Shown: positions 8,741 to 16,527 of the stretch, in pieces | How the letters are laid out: the number at the start of each line of letters is the position of its first letter | Position numbering within the stretch: the first letter of the stretch is position 1 | Source of the DNA: Gemmatimonadales bacterium | Lineage (GTDB): Bacteria; Gemmatimonadota; Gemmatimonadetes; Palauibacterales; Palauibacteraceae | Assembly: GCA_030636765.1 (NCBI GenBank) | Contig: DAOVWI010000008.1 | Location: 1 to 26,795, forward strand | DNA: 26,795 nt | Direction of reading: 5' to 3' | The notes under the pieces: generated by a model | Databases searched by the model: none | What the model was told of the DNA's origin: nothing | What the model saw: only the letters and a program-made list of their open reading frames with translations | Made by a program: the position numbers and the translations under genes

Positions 8741-8767
8741 TCGCTGCTGTGAACCGGGGAGGTGAGC

Positions 8768-9502
8768 GTGACGAGGCGAGGCAGACGAAGACTGTACGTC
8801 ATCAGCTTCGCGGCCGTGCTCGGTGTCGGAGCTCCGTTCTGGGCCCCTCCGCTCCTGGGGACGCTTCCCGTCTTCCGGATCGAGCGGGTCGAGATCGCCG
8901 GGACGGTCTACGCGACGCCCGATGAGCTTCTGGAGCTCGCCGCCATCGAGCCCACCGCCTCCGTGTGGAGCGATGGGACGATGTGGGAGGAACGGGTTCG
9001 ATCTCACCCGCTGGTGCGGGAGGCACGGGTCCGTCGGACCGGCATGCAGGACATCGAGATCCGTGTGACGGAGGTGCTGCCGCTGGCCTTCGTGGCCGGC
9101 CCGACGCTCGTGCCGGTGGACGAAAACGGCGTGGCGTTGCCGCTCGATCCCGCCGAGTACGCGCTCGACCTGCCGGTGCTCGCAGGAGATGCGAGTCTGG
9201 AGAACGGGCGGGTCAAAGGTGCCGGCGCACGCGACGCGCTGCGTGCCCTCGCCGCCCTGCAGGAGTACGACAGCGCCTTCTTCGGCCAGATCTCCGAGAT
9301 TCGATGGCTGGAATCGGGGTGCGTGGAGATCGAGCTCATCGAGGCGGGGAAGACCGGCAAGATACTGCTTCGGACGTCGGATCCCGTGAAAGGATTGCGG
9401 CTCGTGGAACTGGCCCTCGGCCACGCGTCGGATCTCGGGGTGGCGAGCGCCGACGCACGGTTCGAGGGACAGGTAGTGCTCAACCTCAGGGAGGAGGGAT
9501 GA
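8768..9502 (+). CDS. ftsQ: Cell division protein FtsQ
   Basis: FtsQ is the bitopic divisome protein that links early and late division proteins and regulates FtsW/FtsI. The product (about 244 aa) has a short basic N-terminus (TRRGRRRL), one membrane segment (about residues 9-28) and a periplasmic POTRA-type domain beginning VFRIERVEIAGTVYATPDEL, with the WEERVRSHPLVREARVRR segment typical of FtsQ/DivIB. Sequence conservation is low, so the call leans on topology, POTRA pattern and its place directly before ftsA. GTG at 8768 is preferred over GTG at 8762 because the Shine-Dalgarno GGGGAGG (8756-8762) lies 5 nt before it. The cytoplasmic tail is very short. ATGA overlap with ftsA. Confidence 0.9.
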   Translation: MTRRGRRRLYVISFAAVLGVGAPFWAPPLLGTLPVFRIERVEIAGTVYATPDELLELAAIEPTASVWSDGTMWEERVRSHPLVREARVRRTGMQDIEIRVTEVLPLAFVAGPTLVPVDENGVALPLDPAEYALDLPVLAGDASLENGRVKGAGARDALRALAALQEYDSAFFGQISEIRWLESGCVEIELIEAGKTGKILLRTSDPVKGLRLVELALGHASDLGVASADARFEGQVVLNLREEG

Positions 9503-10728
9503 TCTCAGGCGAACGCTTCATCACAGGATTGGATATCACGTCGACCCAGACGTGCGCCGTCGTGTTGGGAAGCGACGCCCGCAACGGGAACGCACCCGCG
9601 CTCCGCGTGCTTGGCGTCGGTCTGGCCGCGACGGAGGGCATGCGGGACGACACCGTCACGAATCTGGACGCGACCCGCGAGGCCATTCACACGTGCCTGC
9701 GAGAGGCCGAGATGATGGCCGGTCGAGAGGTCAGCAGCGTGTTCGTCGGGCTTTCCGGCCGCCACGTCGATCTCACCTACTCGACCGGGATCGTGAAGAT
9801 TATCGGCAGTGAGGTCGTGGCGTCGGATGTCCGGCGCGTCCAGGAGGTGGGCCGAGCGGTGCCGATGCCGGCGGAGCGTGTTCTGTTGCACGCCATCCCG
9901 CAGGGCTACGCGGTCGATCACAGGGCTGGAATCCAGGATCCGCTCGGGATGTCCGGTACCCGGCTGGAGACGGAGATCTGCATCGTCACGGCCGCCACCT
10001 CTGCATGCCGGGACCTCCGCAAGGCGGTCGACAAGGCCGGCTATCGGATCGAGGAGATCGTCCTCCGCCCGATCGCGACCGCGTCGGCCGTGCTGAGCGA
10101 GAAGGAGCGCGAGGGAGGAGTCGCTCTCGTCGAGGTGGGCGGCGCCGCCACCGAGGTTGCCGTGTTCGAGCGGGACAAGATCCTCCGGCTCTTCACGGTG
10201 CCGCTCGGCGCTTGCAGCGTTTCCAACGACATCGTCAAGGGCCTGGGTGTGCCGCCCGAAGAGGCGGAGCTCATCAAGGAACGGCACGGAGTCGCCTTGA
10301 CCAGGCTCGCTGCGCCGGATGAGAAGATCGAGGTCTCCGGACCCATGCCGCGTGCGAAGCGCCGCGTCTCGGCCGAGCTGCTCGCTCACATCATCGAGCA
10401 GCGGATGGATGAGGTCTTCGGCCTCGTCTACGACGACCTGGATCAAGCCGGACTCCTCGAGCGGCTCGCCACCGGCATCGTGCTCACGGGCAGCGGCGTG
10501 GCCCTTCCCGGAACGCTCGAGCTGGCGCAGGGCGTGTTCAACCTCCCGGTGCGCCTCGGAGAGCCGGGGCTCGGAATGAGCGGGCTCGCCGATGCGGTGC
10601 GCCGACCGAGGTTCGCCACGCCGGTGGGTCTTGCCGCCTACGGCGGTCTGCGGGCACGCAAGAACGGGTGGGCGCCGGTCGAGCGTGCTGTCAAACGGGC
10701 GAGCGCCTGGCTCAAGGACTTCTTTTGA
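9499..10728 (+). CDS. ftsA: Cell division protein FtsA (actin-like membrane tether)
   Basis: FtsA tethers FtsZ to the membrane and recruits later divisome proteins. The 409-aa protein has the actin/Hsp70-type fold with the inserted SHS2-like domain (VSSVFVGLSGRHVDL onwards) and ends in an amphipathic helix rich in K, W and F (residues about 395-409) that suits membrane targeting. The nucleotide-binding motifs deviate from the usual FtsA form: phosphate-1 reads GLDITSTQT (residues 10-18), phosphate-2 reads VEVGGAATE (211-219) with Glu in place of the customary Asp, and the adenosine motif reads LTGSGVALPG (329-338). Identity is clear from position and overall pattern, but ATP handling may be altered. 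Confidence 0.93.
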   Translation: MISGERFITGLDITSTQTCAVVLGSDARNGNAPALRVLGVGLAATEGMRDDTVTNLDATREAIHTCLREAEMMAGREVSSVFVGLSGRHVDLTYSTGIVKIIGSEVVASDVRRVQEVGRAVPMPAERVLLHAIPQGYAVDHRAGIQDPLGMSGTRLETEICIVTAATSACRDLRKAVDKAGYRIEEIVLRPIATASAVLSEKEREGGVALVEVGGAATEVAVFERDKILRLFTVPLGACSVSNDIVKGLGVPPEEAELIKERHGVALTRLAAPDEKIEVSGPMPRAKRRVSAELLAHIIEQRMDEVFGLVYDDLDQAGLLERLATGIVLTGSGVALPGTLELAQGVFNLPVRLGEPGLGMSGLADAVRRPRFATPVGLAAYGGLRARKNGWAPVERAVKRASAWLKDFF

Positions 10729-10735
10729 GGATTTC

Positions 10736-10798
10736 ATGGAGGCATACGAGGTGAGAAGCGGCGGAAGCGACAACCATCCAACGCGGAGGCGCACATGA
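10736..10798 (+). CDS. Possible 20-codon leader ORF between ftsA and ftsZ
   Basis: A short ORF starts with ATG at 10736, 7 bp after the ftsA stop, preceded by GAGGA (10727-10731) at a workable spacing. It encodes MEAYEVRSGGSDNHPTRRRT and its TGA overlaps the ftsZ ATG as ATGA. The peptide resembles nothing I recognise. The arrangement could couple ftsZ translation to a leader peptide, but ftsZ also has its own GGAGG (10785-10789), and a 20-codon ORF may occur by chance. Low confidence. Confidence 0.25.
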   Translation: MEAYEVRSGGSDNHPTRRRT

Positions 10799-12012
10799 TA
10801 TTTGAATTCGATGACAGCATCGCACGGCACGCGCGGATGAAGGTGGTCGGCGTCGGCGGCGCCGGCGGGAACGCCGTCAACCGCATGATCGAGGAGGACC
10901 TGGAGAGCGTCGAGTTCGTGTCGATCAACACCGACGCGCAGGCACTGCGCCGGTCCAGGTCGCATCTCAAGATCCAGATCGGCAAGGATCTGACACGAGG
11001 GCTTGGGGCCGGCGCCCGGCCCGAGATCGGCCGGCAGGCGATCGCCGAGAACCAGGAGGATGTGCGGCAGGCCCTGGAGCAGGCGGATCTGGTGTTCATC
11101 ACCGCGGGAATGGGTGGCGGTACCGGAACGGGCGCGGCACCCGTGGTCGGACAGATCGCCCGGGAGCACGGTGCCTTGTGCATCGCCATCGTCTCCAAGC
11201 CGTTCCGTTTCGAGGGAAGGAGGCGCATGAGGCACGCCGAGATCGGTCTGCGCGAGCTGAGGGCGTGCGTGGACACGATGATCGTCGTGCCGAACGAGCG
11301 TCTGCTTTCGGTGGTGGGCGAGGGCACCAGCTTCCGTGATTCGCTGAAGAAGGCGGACGAAGTCCTGCTGCACGCGACGCAGGGGATCTCGGACCTGATC
11401 AGCGTGACGGGAGAGATCAACGTGGACTTCGCGGACGTCCGAACCGTGATGTCCAACCGGGGAGCGGCGCTGATGGGTACCGGCGAAGCCAGCGGCGAGG
11501 AGCGCGCGCTCGAGGCGGCGCAGCAGGCCATTTGCTCGCCCCTGCTCGAGGATGTATCCATCAACGGCGCCACGGGCGTGCTGGTGAACATCACCGGTGG
11601 ATCGGACCTGGCGATCGACGAGGTGACCACGATCAACTCGATCGTCCAGGAAGCGGCCGGCGAGGAGGTCGAGCTCATCTTCGGGGCTGTGCATGATCCG
11701 GCTCTGGAGGGCTGCGTCCGGGTCACGGTCATCGCGACGGGCTACGGGGAGGTGGAGGAAGACATGTTCCTCGAGCCCACCGACGATGTGGTCCCGTTGC
11801 ACCTGGCCAAGCCACGACTGGTCTCTGACCCGGCCTACTCCGAGTTCGCGCTGGAAACCCCGGCCGATGTCGGTGTAGAGGTCACGTCTGATTTCGGTGT
11901 AGAGGTCACGTCCCATTTCGGACCGCAGCTCGGGGGCGAGGCGCTCACCCTGGCGGACCCGGGTCTCGCCGACCTCGAGATCCCGACGTTCATCCGCCGG
12001 CAGATGGACTGA
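10795..12012 (+). CDS. ftsZ: Cell division protein FtsZ
   Basis: FtsZ is the tubulin-like GTPase that forms the Z ring. The 405-aa protein has VVGVGGAGGNAVNRM at the N-terminus, the tubulin signature GGGTGTG at residues 107-113, FEGRRRMRHAEIGL, TMIVVPNERLL and the T7 synergy-loop region NVDFADVRTVM. After the globular domain (to about residue 320) comes a short linker with a 24-bp in-frame tandem duplication (VGVEVTSDFGVEVTSHFG, residues 359-376) and the conserved C-terminal peptide IPTFIRRQ, which binds FtsA and other partners. The ATG at 10795 has a clear GGAGG 5 nt upstream. Confidence 0.98.
   Translation: MIFEFDDSIARHARMKVVGVGGAGGNAVNRMIEEDLESVEFVSINTDAQALRRSRSHLKIQIGKDLTRGLGAGARPEIGRQAIAENQEDVRQALEQADLVFITAGMGGGTGTGAAPVVGQIAREHGALCIAIVSKPFRFEGRRRMRHAEIGLRELRACVDTMIVVPNERLLSVVGEGTSFRDSLKKADEVLLHATQGISDLISVTGEINVDFADVRTVMSNRGAALMGTGEASGEERALEAAQQAICSPLLEDVSINGATGVLVNITGGSDLAIDEVTTINSIVQEAAGEEVELIFGAVHDPALEGCVRVTVIATGYGEVEEDMFLEPTDDVVPLHLAKPRLVSDPAYSEFALETPADVGVEVTSDFGVEVTSHFGPQLGGEALTLADPGLADLEIPTFIRRQMD
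11870..11917 (+). repeat. 24-bp tandem duplication in the ftsZ linker
   Basis: Two adjacent 24-nt copies (11870-11893 and 11894-11917) differ at only two positions. The duplication is in frame and encodes GVEVTSDF then GVEVTSHF in the variable linker of FtsZ. Confidence 0.9.
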
Positions 12013-12041
12013 AGCACTCCGCGTCGGATGGGATCGAGCCT

Positions 12042-13355
12042 TTGATACGAAGAACCGTTGCCGCCTCGGCCGCCGTGTTCGTTGCGGTCGGCCTGTGGCT
12101 GTGGTGGGCCGGGGGCGAGGCCGAACTCGCTCCGACGCAGGTCCGTACGGTCTTTGTCCCGTCCGGTCCTCCGCCTGTCACGCTTACGGACACTCTGAGG
12201 GTCGGGCAGACGCTCGGTCAGCTGTTAGATGCGTACGGCCTCAGCGGACCGGACGCTGTGGAGGTGGTCAACCTTCTACGCCGCTATAAGAACCCCCGCT
12301 CCCTGCGTCCGGGCACGATCGTACAGTTCGAGGCCAACGTGGTCGAAGGACCCACGCGCGACGGCCATCCCCTGATGGATGGCTTGCCCACCCGCATTCT
12401 TCTTCAGCCCGATCCTGATGCGCGACTCGTGCTGGACTCGTCCCGGGGCGAGTGGCTGGCGAGCCTGGACTCGGTACCGGTCGTCCGAGACACGGTTCGG
12501 CTCACCGCCCTGATCGAGACGAACCTGTATGACGCGGGCGTGGCGGGAGACACCGTGGGCATGGCCTCGGTGGAGGTGAACCAGGTCGTGTGGGCGCTCT
12601 CGGAGGTGTTCGCGTGGCGAATCGACTTCTATCGAGATGTCCGCCACGGTGACGCGTACCGAACGCTGGTCGAGCGAGTGGTGAGACCCGACGGCTCCGT
12701 GCGCTCCGTTCGGGTGCTGGCTGCCGAGTTCCGGAACCGTGACAGGGTCCTCACGGCGATCCATTTCCAGCCTCTGGAGGGTCGGGCCGGCTACTTCGAT
12801 CAGGACGGAGGCTCGGTGCGGAGGGCCTTCCTCCTCGCGCCGCTCGACATTCGCCGCGTCACGAGCGGGTTCAGCGGACGTCGCTTTCATCCGCTCCTGA
12901 AGCGCTATCGGGCCCATCTCGGCACGGACTACGGGGCGCCCGCCGGCACTTCGGTGCGGGCCACCGGGGACGGCGTCGTCCGGCGGGCAGGCTGGTGGGG
13001 CGGCTACGGGCGGATGGTCGAGATCCGCCACGCCAACCGAATCTCGACGCGGTACGCACACCTCAGCCGGGTGTCGGTCAGATCGGGTCAGCGCGTCGTC
13101 CAGGGTGACGTGATCGGCCGCGTCGGGTCGACCGGCCTCGCGAATGCGTCGCACCTGCACTACGAGTTCCTGCAGCGCGGCCGGCATCGAAACCCTGCGC
13201 GCCTGAACCTTCCGCCTGCCGAGCCCGTGCCGGAGAAGCTCAAGCCGGCCTTCCTCGAGGAACGTGACAGGCTTCTCGCCCTGCTCGGCGAGATCGAGCT
13301 GCCGGCCCTCACCCGGATGGCGGTCACGAGAGAGCGGCAGCGAGAGACCGAATAG
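12042..13355 (+). CDS. M23 (LytM) family peptidoglycan endopeptidase, MepM/ShyA-like
   Basis: The 437-aa protein has one N-terminal membrane anchor or signal segment (residues 6-23, ending LWLWWAGG). Next comes a LysM/OapA-like region (LRVGQTLGQLLDAYGL) and an intermediate domain with VFAWRIDFYRDVRHGD, then a C-terminal LytM domain. Zinc ligands are intact: H292 and D296 in HLGTD and the second His of HLHYE (H371/H373), with TRYAHLS between. This order matches MepM/ShyA-type D,D-endopeptidases that cut cross-links in the periplasm. The TTG at 12042, 29 bp after ftsZ, is the only suitable start nearby. Its place between ftsZ and ftsY suggests a role in septal or growth-linked hydrolysis; that role is inferred. 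Confidence 0.92.
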   Translation: MIRRTVAASAAVFVAVGLWLWWAGGEAELAPTQVRTVFVPSGPPPVTLTDTLRVGQTLGQLLDAYGLSGPDAVEVVNLLRRYKNPRSLRPGTIVQFEANVVEGPTRDGHPLMDGLPTRILLQPDPDARLVLDSSRGEWLASLDSVPVVRDTVRLTALIETNLYDAGVAGDTVGMASVEVNQVVWALSEVFAWRIDFYRDVRHGDAYRTLVERVVRPDGSVRSVRVLAAEFRNRDRVLTAIHFQPLEGRAGYFDQDGGSVRRAFLLAPLDIRRVTSGFSGRRFHPLLKRYRAHLGTDYGAPAGTSVRATGDGVVRRAGWWGGYGRMVEIRHANRISTRYAHLSRVSVRSGQRVVQGDVIGRVGSTGLANASHLHYEFLQRGRHRNPARLNLPPAEPVPEKLKPAFLEERDRLLALLGEIELPALTRMAVTRERQRETE

Positions 13356-13391
13356 TCCTCGCCTTCGCAGACCACAACCCGGGAACGAGGA

Positions 13392-14324
13392 TTGGAAGGC
13401 GGAAGGATCGATCTGAGGAGCGAACGGCCGAAGCGCTCCTTCTGGCAGAAGGTGGTGGACCTCGCCCTAACGGATGCGCGCACCCTCCAGAACGGCATCG
13501 ACGAGGCCTCGATCGAGCGTCTGGAACGCACGCTGCTGGAGAGCGACTTCGGGGTGCCGGCCACCATGGAGCTCGTCGCCGAGTTGGAGCGGGCGGCGGA
13601 GCGAGGGCAGGTTCGGGTTGAAGAGGATCTGCGCACCCTGCTGTCCGGCCGGGTGCGCGAGATGCTGGTCGAGGGCGACCCGGTGCCGGCGGAGCTGGAA
13701 CGCCCGGCGGAGGGACCCGGCGTCACGCTCGTGCTCGGGGTGAACGGCACGGGGAAGACCACGACGGCGGGCAAGCTTGCCTGGCGCTTCATAGGGCGGG
13801 GCGAGAAGGTGCTGCTTGCCGCCACGGACACGTTCCGCGCCGGCGCACAGAAGCAGCTCCGCATCTGGGCGGAGCGCGTAGGCGCGGGTTATGTGGGAGG
13901 CCGCGAGGGCGGCGATCCGGCGGCCGTCGCGTACGACGCCCTGGAGGCTGCCCTGAGCCGGGGCTACGACAGGCTCCTGGTCGACACGGCCGGGCGACTC
14001 CACACGCAGCGCAACCTGATGGAGGAGCTCGGGAAGATCGACCGCGTGCTCGGCAGGCTCCAGCCGGGAGCGCCGCACGAACGCATCCTCGTCGTCGATG
14101 CGACGTCCGGCCAGAACGTGCTGAACCAGGCGGCCGACTTTGGCGCAGCCGTGGCCCTGACCGGCTTGATCGTCGCGAAGTTCGACAGCTCGGGGCGGGC
14201 GGGAACGATCGTCTCGGTCGCGAGGGAGCTTTCCCTACCGGTCCGGTATCTTGGGACCGGCGAGCGCCCGGAGGATCTGGAGTTGTTCGGAGCCGATCGC
14301 TATCTGGCGAAGATCTTCGGGTGA
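13392..14324 (+). CDS. ftsY: Signal recognition particle receptor FtsY
   Basis: FtsY is the SRP GTPase receptor that delivers ribosome-nascent chains to SecYEG. The 310-aa protein has the helical N domain, then the G domain with GVNGTGKTTT (P-loop, residues 116-125), DTFRAGA (146-152), DTAGRLHT (198-205), GQNVLNQA and GTGERPEDLELF. The long acidic A domain seen in E. coli is absent, as in many bacteria. The G4 motif is unusual: AKFD (262-265) replaces TKLD, and the following loop reads SSGRAG where GTAKGG is normal. The TTG start at 13392 has only a poorly spaced GAGG before it, so the exact N-terminus is uncertain. GTGA overlap with recG. Confidence 0.96.
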   Translation: MEGGRIDLRSERPKRSFWQKVVDLALTDARTLQNGIDEASIERLERTLLESDFGVPATMELVAELERAAERGQVRVEEDLRTLLSGRVREMLVEGDPVPAELERPAEGPGVTLVLGVNGTGKTTTAGKLAWRFIGRGEKVLLAATDTFRAGAQKQLRIWAERVGAGYVGGREGGDPAAVAYDALEAALSRGYDRLLVDTAGRLHTQRNLMEELGKIDRVLGRLQPGAPHERILVVDATSGQNVLNQAADFGAAVALTGLIVAKFDSSGRAGTIVSVARELSLPVRYLGTGERPEDLELFGADRYLAKIFG

Positions 14325-16447
14325 ACGTCGGGTCTTCGATCTACCGCCCGGTCCAGTTCCTGAAGACCGTCGGGCCGCGGCGGGCCGAGCGGTTCGCGCG
14401 TCTGGGCGTTCTGACGGCCCTCGACCTTCTGCACCACGTTCCGCACAGGTACGAGGATGCCACGACCGTGGCGCGCATCTCGTCCCTCGAGCCGGGCGAC
14501 GAGGCCACGATCATCGGCCGGGTGGTTTCGACGGGCGTGATCCGCGCCCGCAGAGGACTGCGTGTGTTCCACGCGGTGCTGCGAGACGCCACCGGACAGA
14601 TCGAGTGTGCCTGGCCTGGCCGACCCTGGCTGGAGCGCACCGTGCGGAAGGGCCAGCTCCTTCTCGTGACGGGACCGGTGCGCTTCTACCACGGACGACA
14701 GATGCAACCCCGTGAGCACACCCTTCTCGAGGAGAGGGATGAGGCGGGGGATGAGGCCGACAGCGAGTCGGCAGCCGGGCGCGAGGGCGCCGACCGCGAG
14801 TCGGCAGCCGGGCGCGTCTTTCCCATCTATCCCGCCACAGAGGGGCTTTCCCACCGGCAGATTAGGGCGATCGTCAGGGTGAATCTCCCCACGCTGCTCC
14901 GGGAGGTCGAGTCCAGAGAGCCCTTCGATCCGGGCTGGCGGTCGGAGCTCGGTATTCCGCCGCTGCGGGAGGCGCTGGAGACCCTGCACGATCCCACTGC
15001 GCTAGAGGACGTAGAGCCGGCCCGGCGGCGCCTGGCCTACGAGGAGCTTTTCTATCTGCAGCTCCTCCACGCCCGGGCTCGACATCGGCAGAGAACCGAT
15101 GCTGTCGGCATCGCCCATTCGGGCGAGCGGAGGCTCTCGGAGGCCTTCCTGCGTGGGCTCCCGTTCCGGCTCACGCATGCCCAGGAGCGCGCCTGGAGAG
15201 AGATCGAGGCGGACATGGAGCGTGACGTTCGCATGTACCGACTGCTCCAGGGGGATGTCGCGAGCGGAAAGACGGTCATCGCGGCCGCCGCGATGCTGAA
15301 GGCGATCGAGAACGACCGTCAGGCCGTGCTCATGGCGCCCACCGAACTGCTGGCCGAGCAGCACTACCGGACGCTGACCGAGCTGATGGCGGAAGTCGGT
15401 GTGGAGCCGGACATCCTCACGGGCTCGCTCTCGGTTCGCGAGCGGCAGCGAGCGCTCGAGCGGCTCGCGAGCGGCGAGGCCCGGGCGATCGTGGGCACCC
15501 ACGCACTCATCCAGGCGGACGTCCGATTCGCGGCGCCGGGCGTCGTGGTGATCGACGAGCAGCACCGGTTCGGAGTGGAGCAGCGACGAGTGCTTCGGGA
15601 GGCCGGCGAGCGGACCGATACGCTGGTGATGTCGGCCACGCCGATCCCCCGATCGCTCGCGCTCACGCTTTACGGCGATCTCGATCTCTCGGTGTTGGAT
15701 GAGATGCCCCCGGGCCGGACGCCTGTGACCACCGGCGTTCGCGGTCCCGAGAGCCGGGAGGCGGCCTTCCAGTTCCTGGAGAGTCAGCTCCGCGAGGGGC
15801 GTCAGGGCTACATCGTGTATCCGCTGATCGACGAGTCGGAGGTCCTCGACCTGCGCGCGGCTACCGAGATGCACGAGCGACTCTCCGAGCGGTTCGCCGG
15901 GTTCGAGGTCGGTCTCCTGCACGGCCGGCTCTCCGGGGCGGAGAGAGAGGACGTGATGCGCAGGTACCTGGCGGGAGAGATCCAGCTGCTCGTCAGCACG
16001 ACGGTGATCGAGGTGGGGATCGACGTACCGAATGCGACGGTCATGTACATCGAGGATGCGGAGCGATTCGGGCTGGCACAGCTTCATCAGCTGCGCGGCC
16101 GGGTCGGCAGAGGGTCGTACCCGAGCTACTGCGCCGCCTTCTACTCGGGGAAGGAGCCGCCGGAGCGCCTGGAGGCTTTCGCGCGCACCACGGACGGCTT
16201 CGAGCTCGCTCGCGCCGACTTGCGGCTGCGGGGTCAGGGGAACCTGTTCGGCGAACGTCAGCATGGCGTCCCGGAGCTTCGCTTCGCAGAGCTGGAGCGC
16301 GATTCCGATCTGCTCGAGCATGCCTGGCGGAAGGCCCGGAAGCTGGTCGCCTCGGATCCGAAGCTCGAGCGCCGGGAACACCGCCAGTTCGCCCGTGACC
16401 TGGTGGAGCGCTACGGTAGAAGCGAAGCGCTCTACGAGGTCGGTTGA
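14321..16447 (+). CDS. recG: ATP-dependent DNA helicase RecG
   Basis: RecG is the branch-migrating helicase that remodels stalled forks and recombination intermediates. The 708-aa protein has an N-terminal wedge/OB domain (FLKTVGPRRAERFARLG, HHVPHRYED), Walker A GDVASGKT at 311-318 (most RecG have GDVGSGKT), DEQH at 412-415, MSATPIPRSLALT, and a helicase C domain ending VSTTVIEVGIDVPNA and QLRGRVGRG. The TRG-like C-terminus (TTDGFELARADLRLRGQGNLFG) is also present. A 33-bp tandem duplication adds a repeated segment (DSESAAGR/DRESAAGR, residues 147-165) inside the wedge domain. The GTG start overlaps the ftsY stop by 4 bp. Confidence 0.97.
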   Translation: MNVGSSIYRPVQFLKTVGPRRAERFARLGVLTALDLLHHVPHRYEDATTVARISSLEPGDEATIIGRVVSTGVIRARRGLRVFHAVLRDATGQIECAWPGRPWLERTVRKGQLLLVTGPVRFYHGRQMQPREHTLLEERDEAGDEADSESAAGREGADRESAAGRVFPIYPATEGLSHRQIRAIVRVNLPTLLREVESREPFDPGWRSELGIPPLREALETLHDPTALEDVEPARRRLAYEELFYLQLLHARARHRQRTDAVGIAHSGERRLSEAFLRGLPFRLTHAQERAWREIEADMERDVRMYRLLQGDVASGKTVIAAAAMLKAIENDRQAVLMAPTELLAEQHYRTLTELMAEVGVEPDILTGSLSVRERQRALERLASGEARAIVGTHALIQADVRFAAPGVVVIDEQHRFGVEQRRVLREAGERTDTLVMSATPIPRSLALTLYGDLDLSVLDEMPPGRTPVTTGVRGPESREAAFQFLESQLREGRQGYIVYPLIDESEVLDLRAATEMHERLSERFAGFEVGLLHGRLSGAEREDVMRRYLAGEIQLLVSTTVIEVGIDVPNATVMYIEDAERFGLAQLHQLRGRVGRGSYPSYCAAFYSGKEPPERLEAFARTTDGFELARADLRLRGQGNLFGERQHGVPELRFAELERDSDLLEHAWRKARKLVASDPKLERREHRQFARDLVERYGRSEALYEVG
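14756..14816 (+). repeat. 33-bp-period tandem duplication within recG
   Basis: Two 28-nt blocks (14756-14783 and 14789-14816), identical but for one base, recur at a 33-nt period. The repeat is in frame and adds 11 residues (ADSESAAGREG then ADRESAAGR) to a loop in the N-terminal wedge domain of RecG. Confidence 0.9.
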
Positions 16448-16527
16448 CTCGCGAGGCGGGCCGCCGTCCGGGGTTGACCGCCGCGCGGCCCCCCCGCAAG
16501 GTGGAGCGACCCTAACCACAGGAGCCC

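Noticed and set aside
9505..11916. An 803-codon open frame on the minus strand opposite ftsA and ftsZ
   Set aside because: It has no recognisable domain, is rich in Arg, His and Asp, and mirrors two firmly identified genes. Long antisense open frames are expected in sequence this GC-rich. The same applies to minus-strand frames at 40-1383, 6132-8078, 15002-16519 and 23233-25095.
16458..16491. GC-rich hairpin between recG and asnS as a possible terminator
   Set aside because: The stem is 7 bp with a 20-nt loop and is followed by C-rich sequence with no U-run, so intrinsic termination is not supported.
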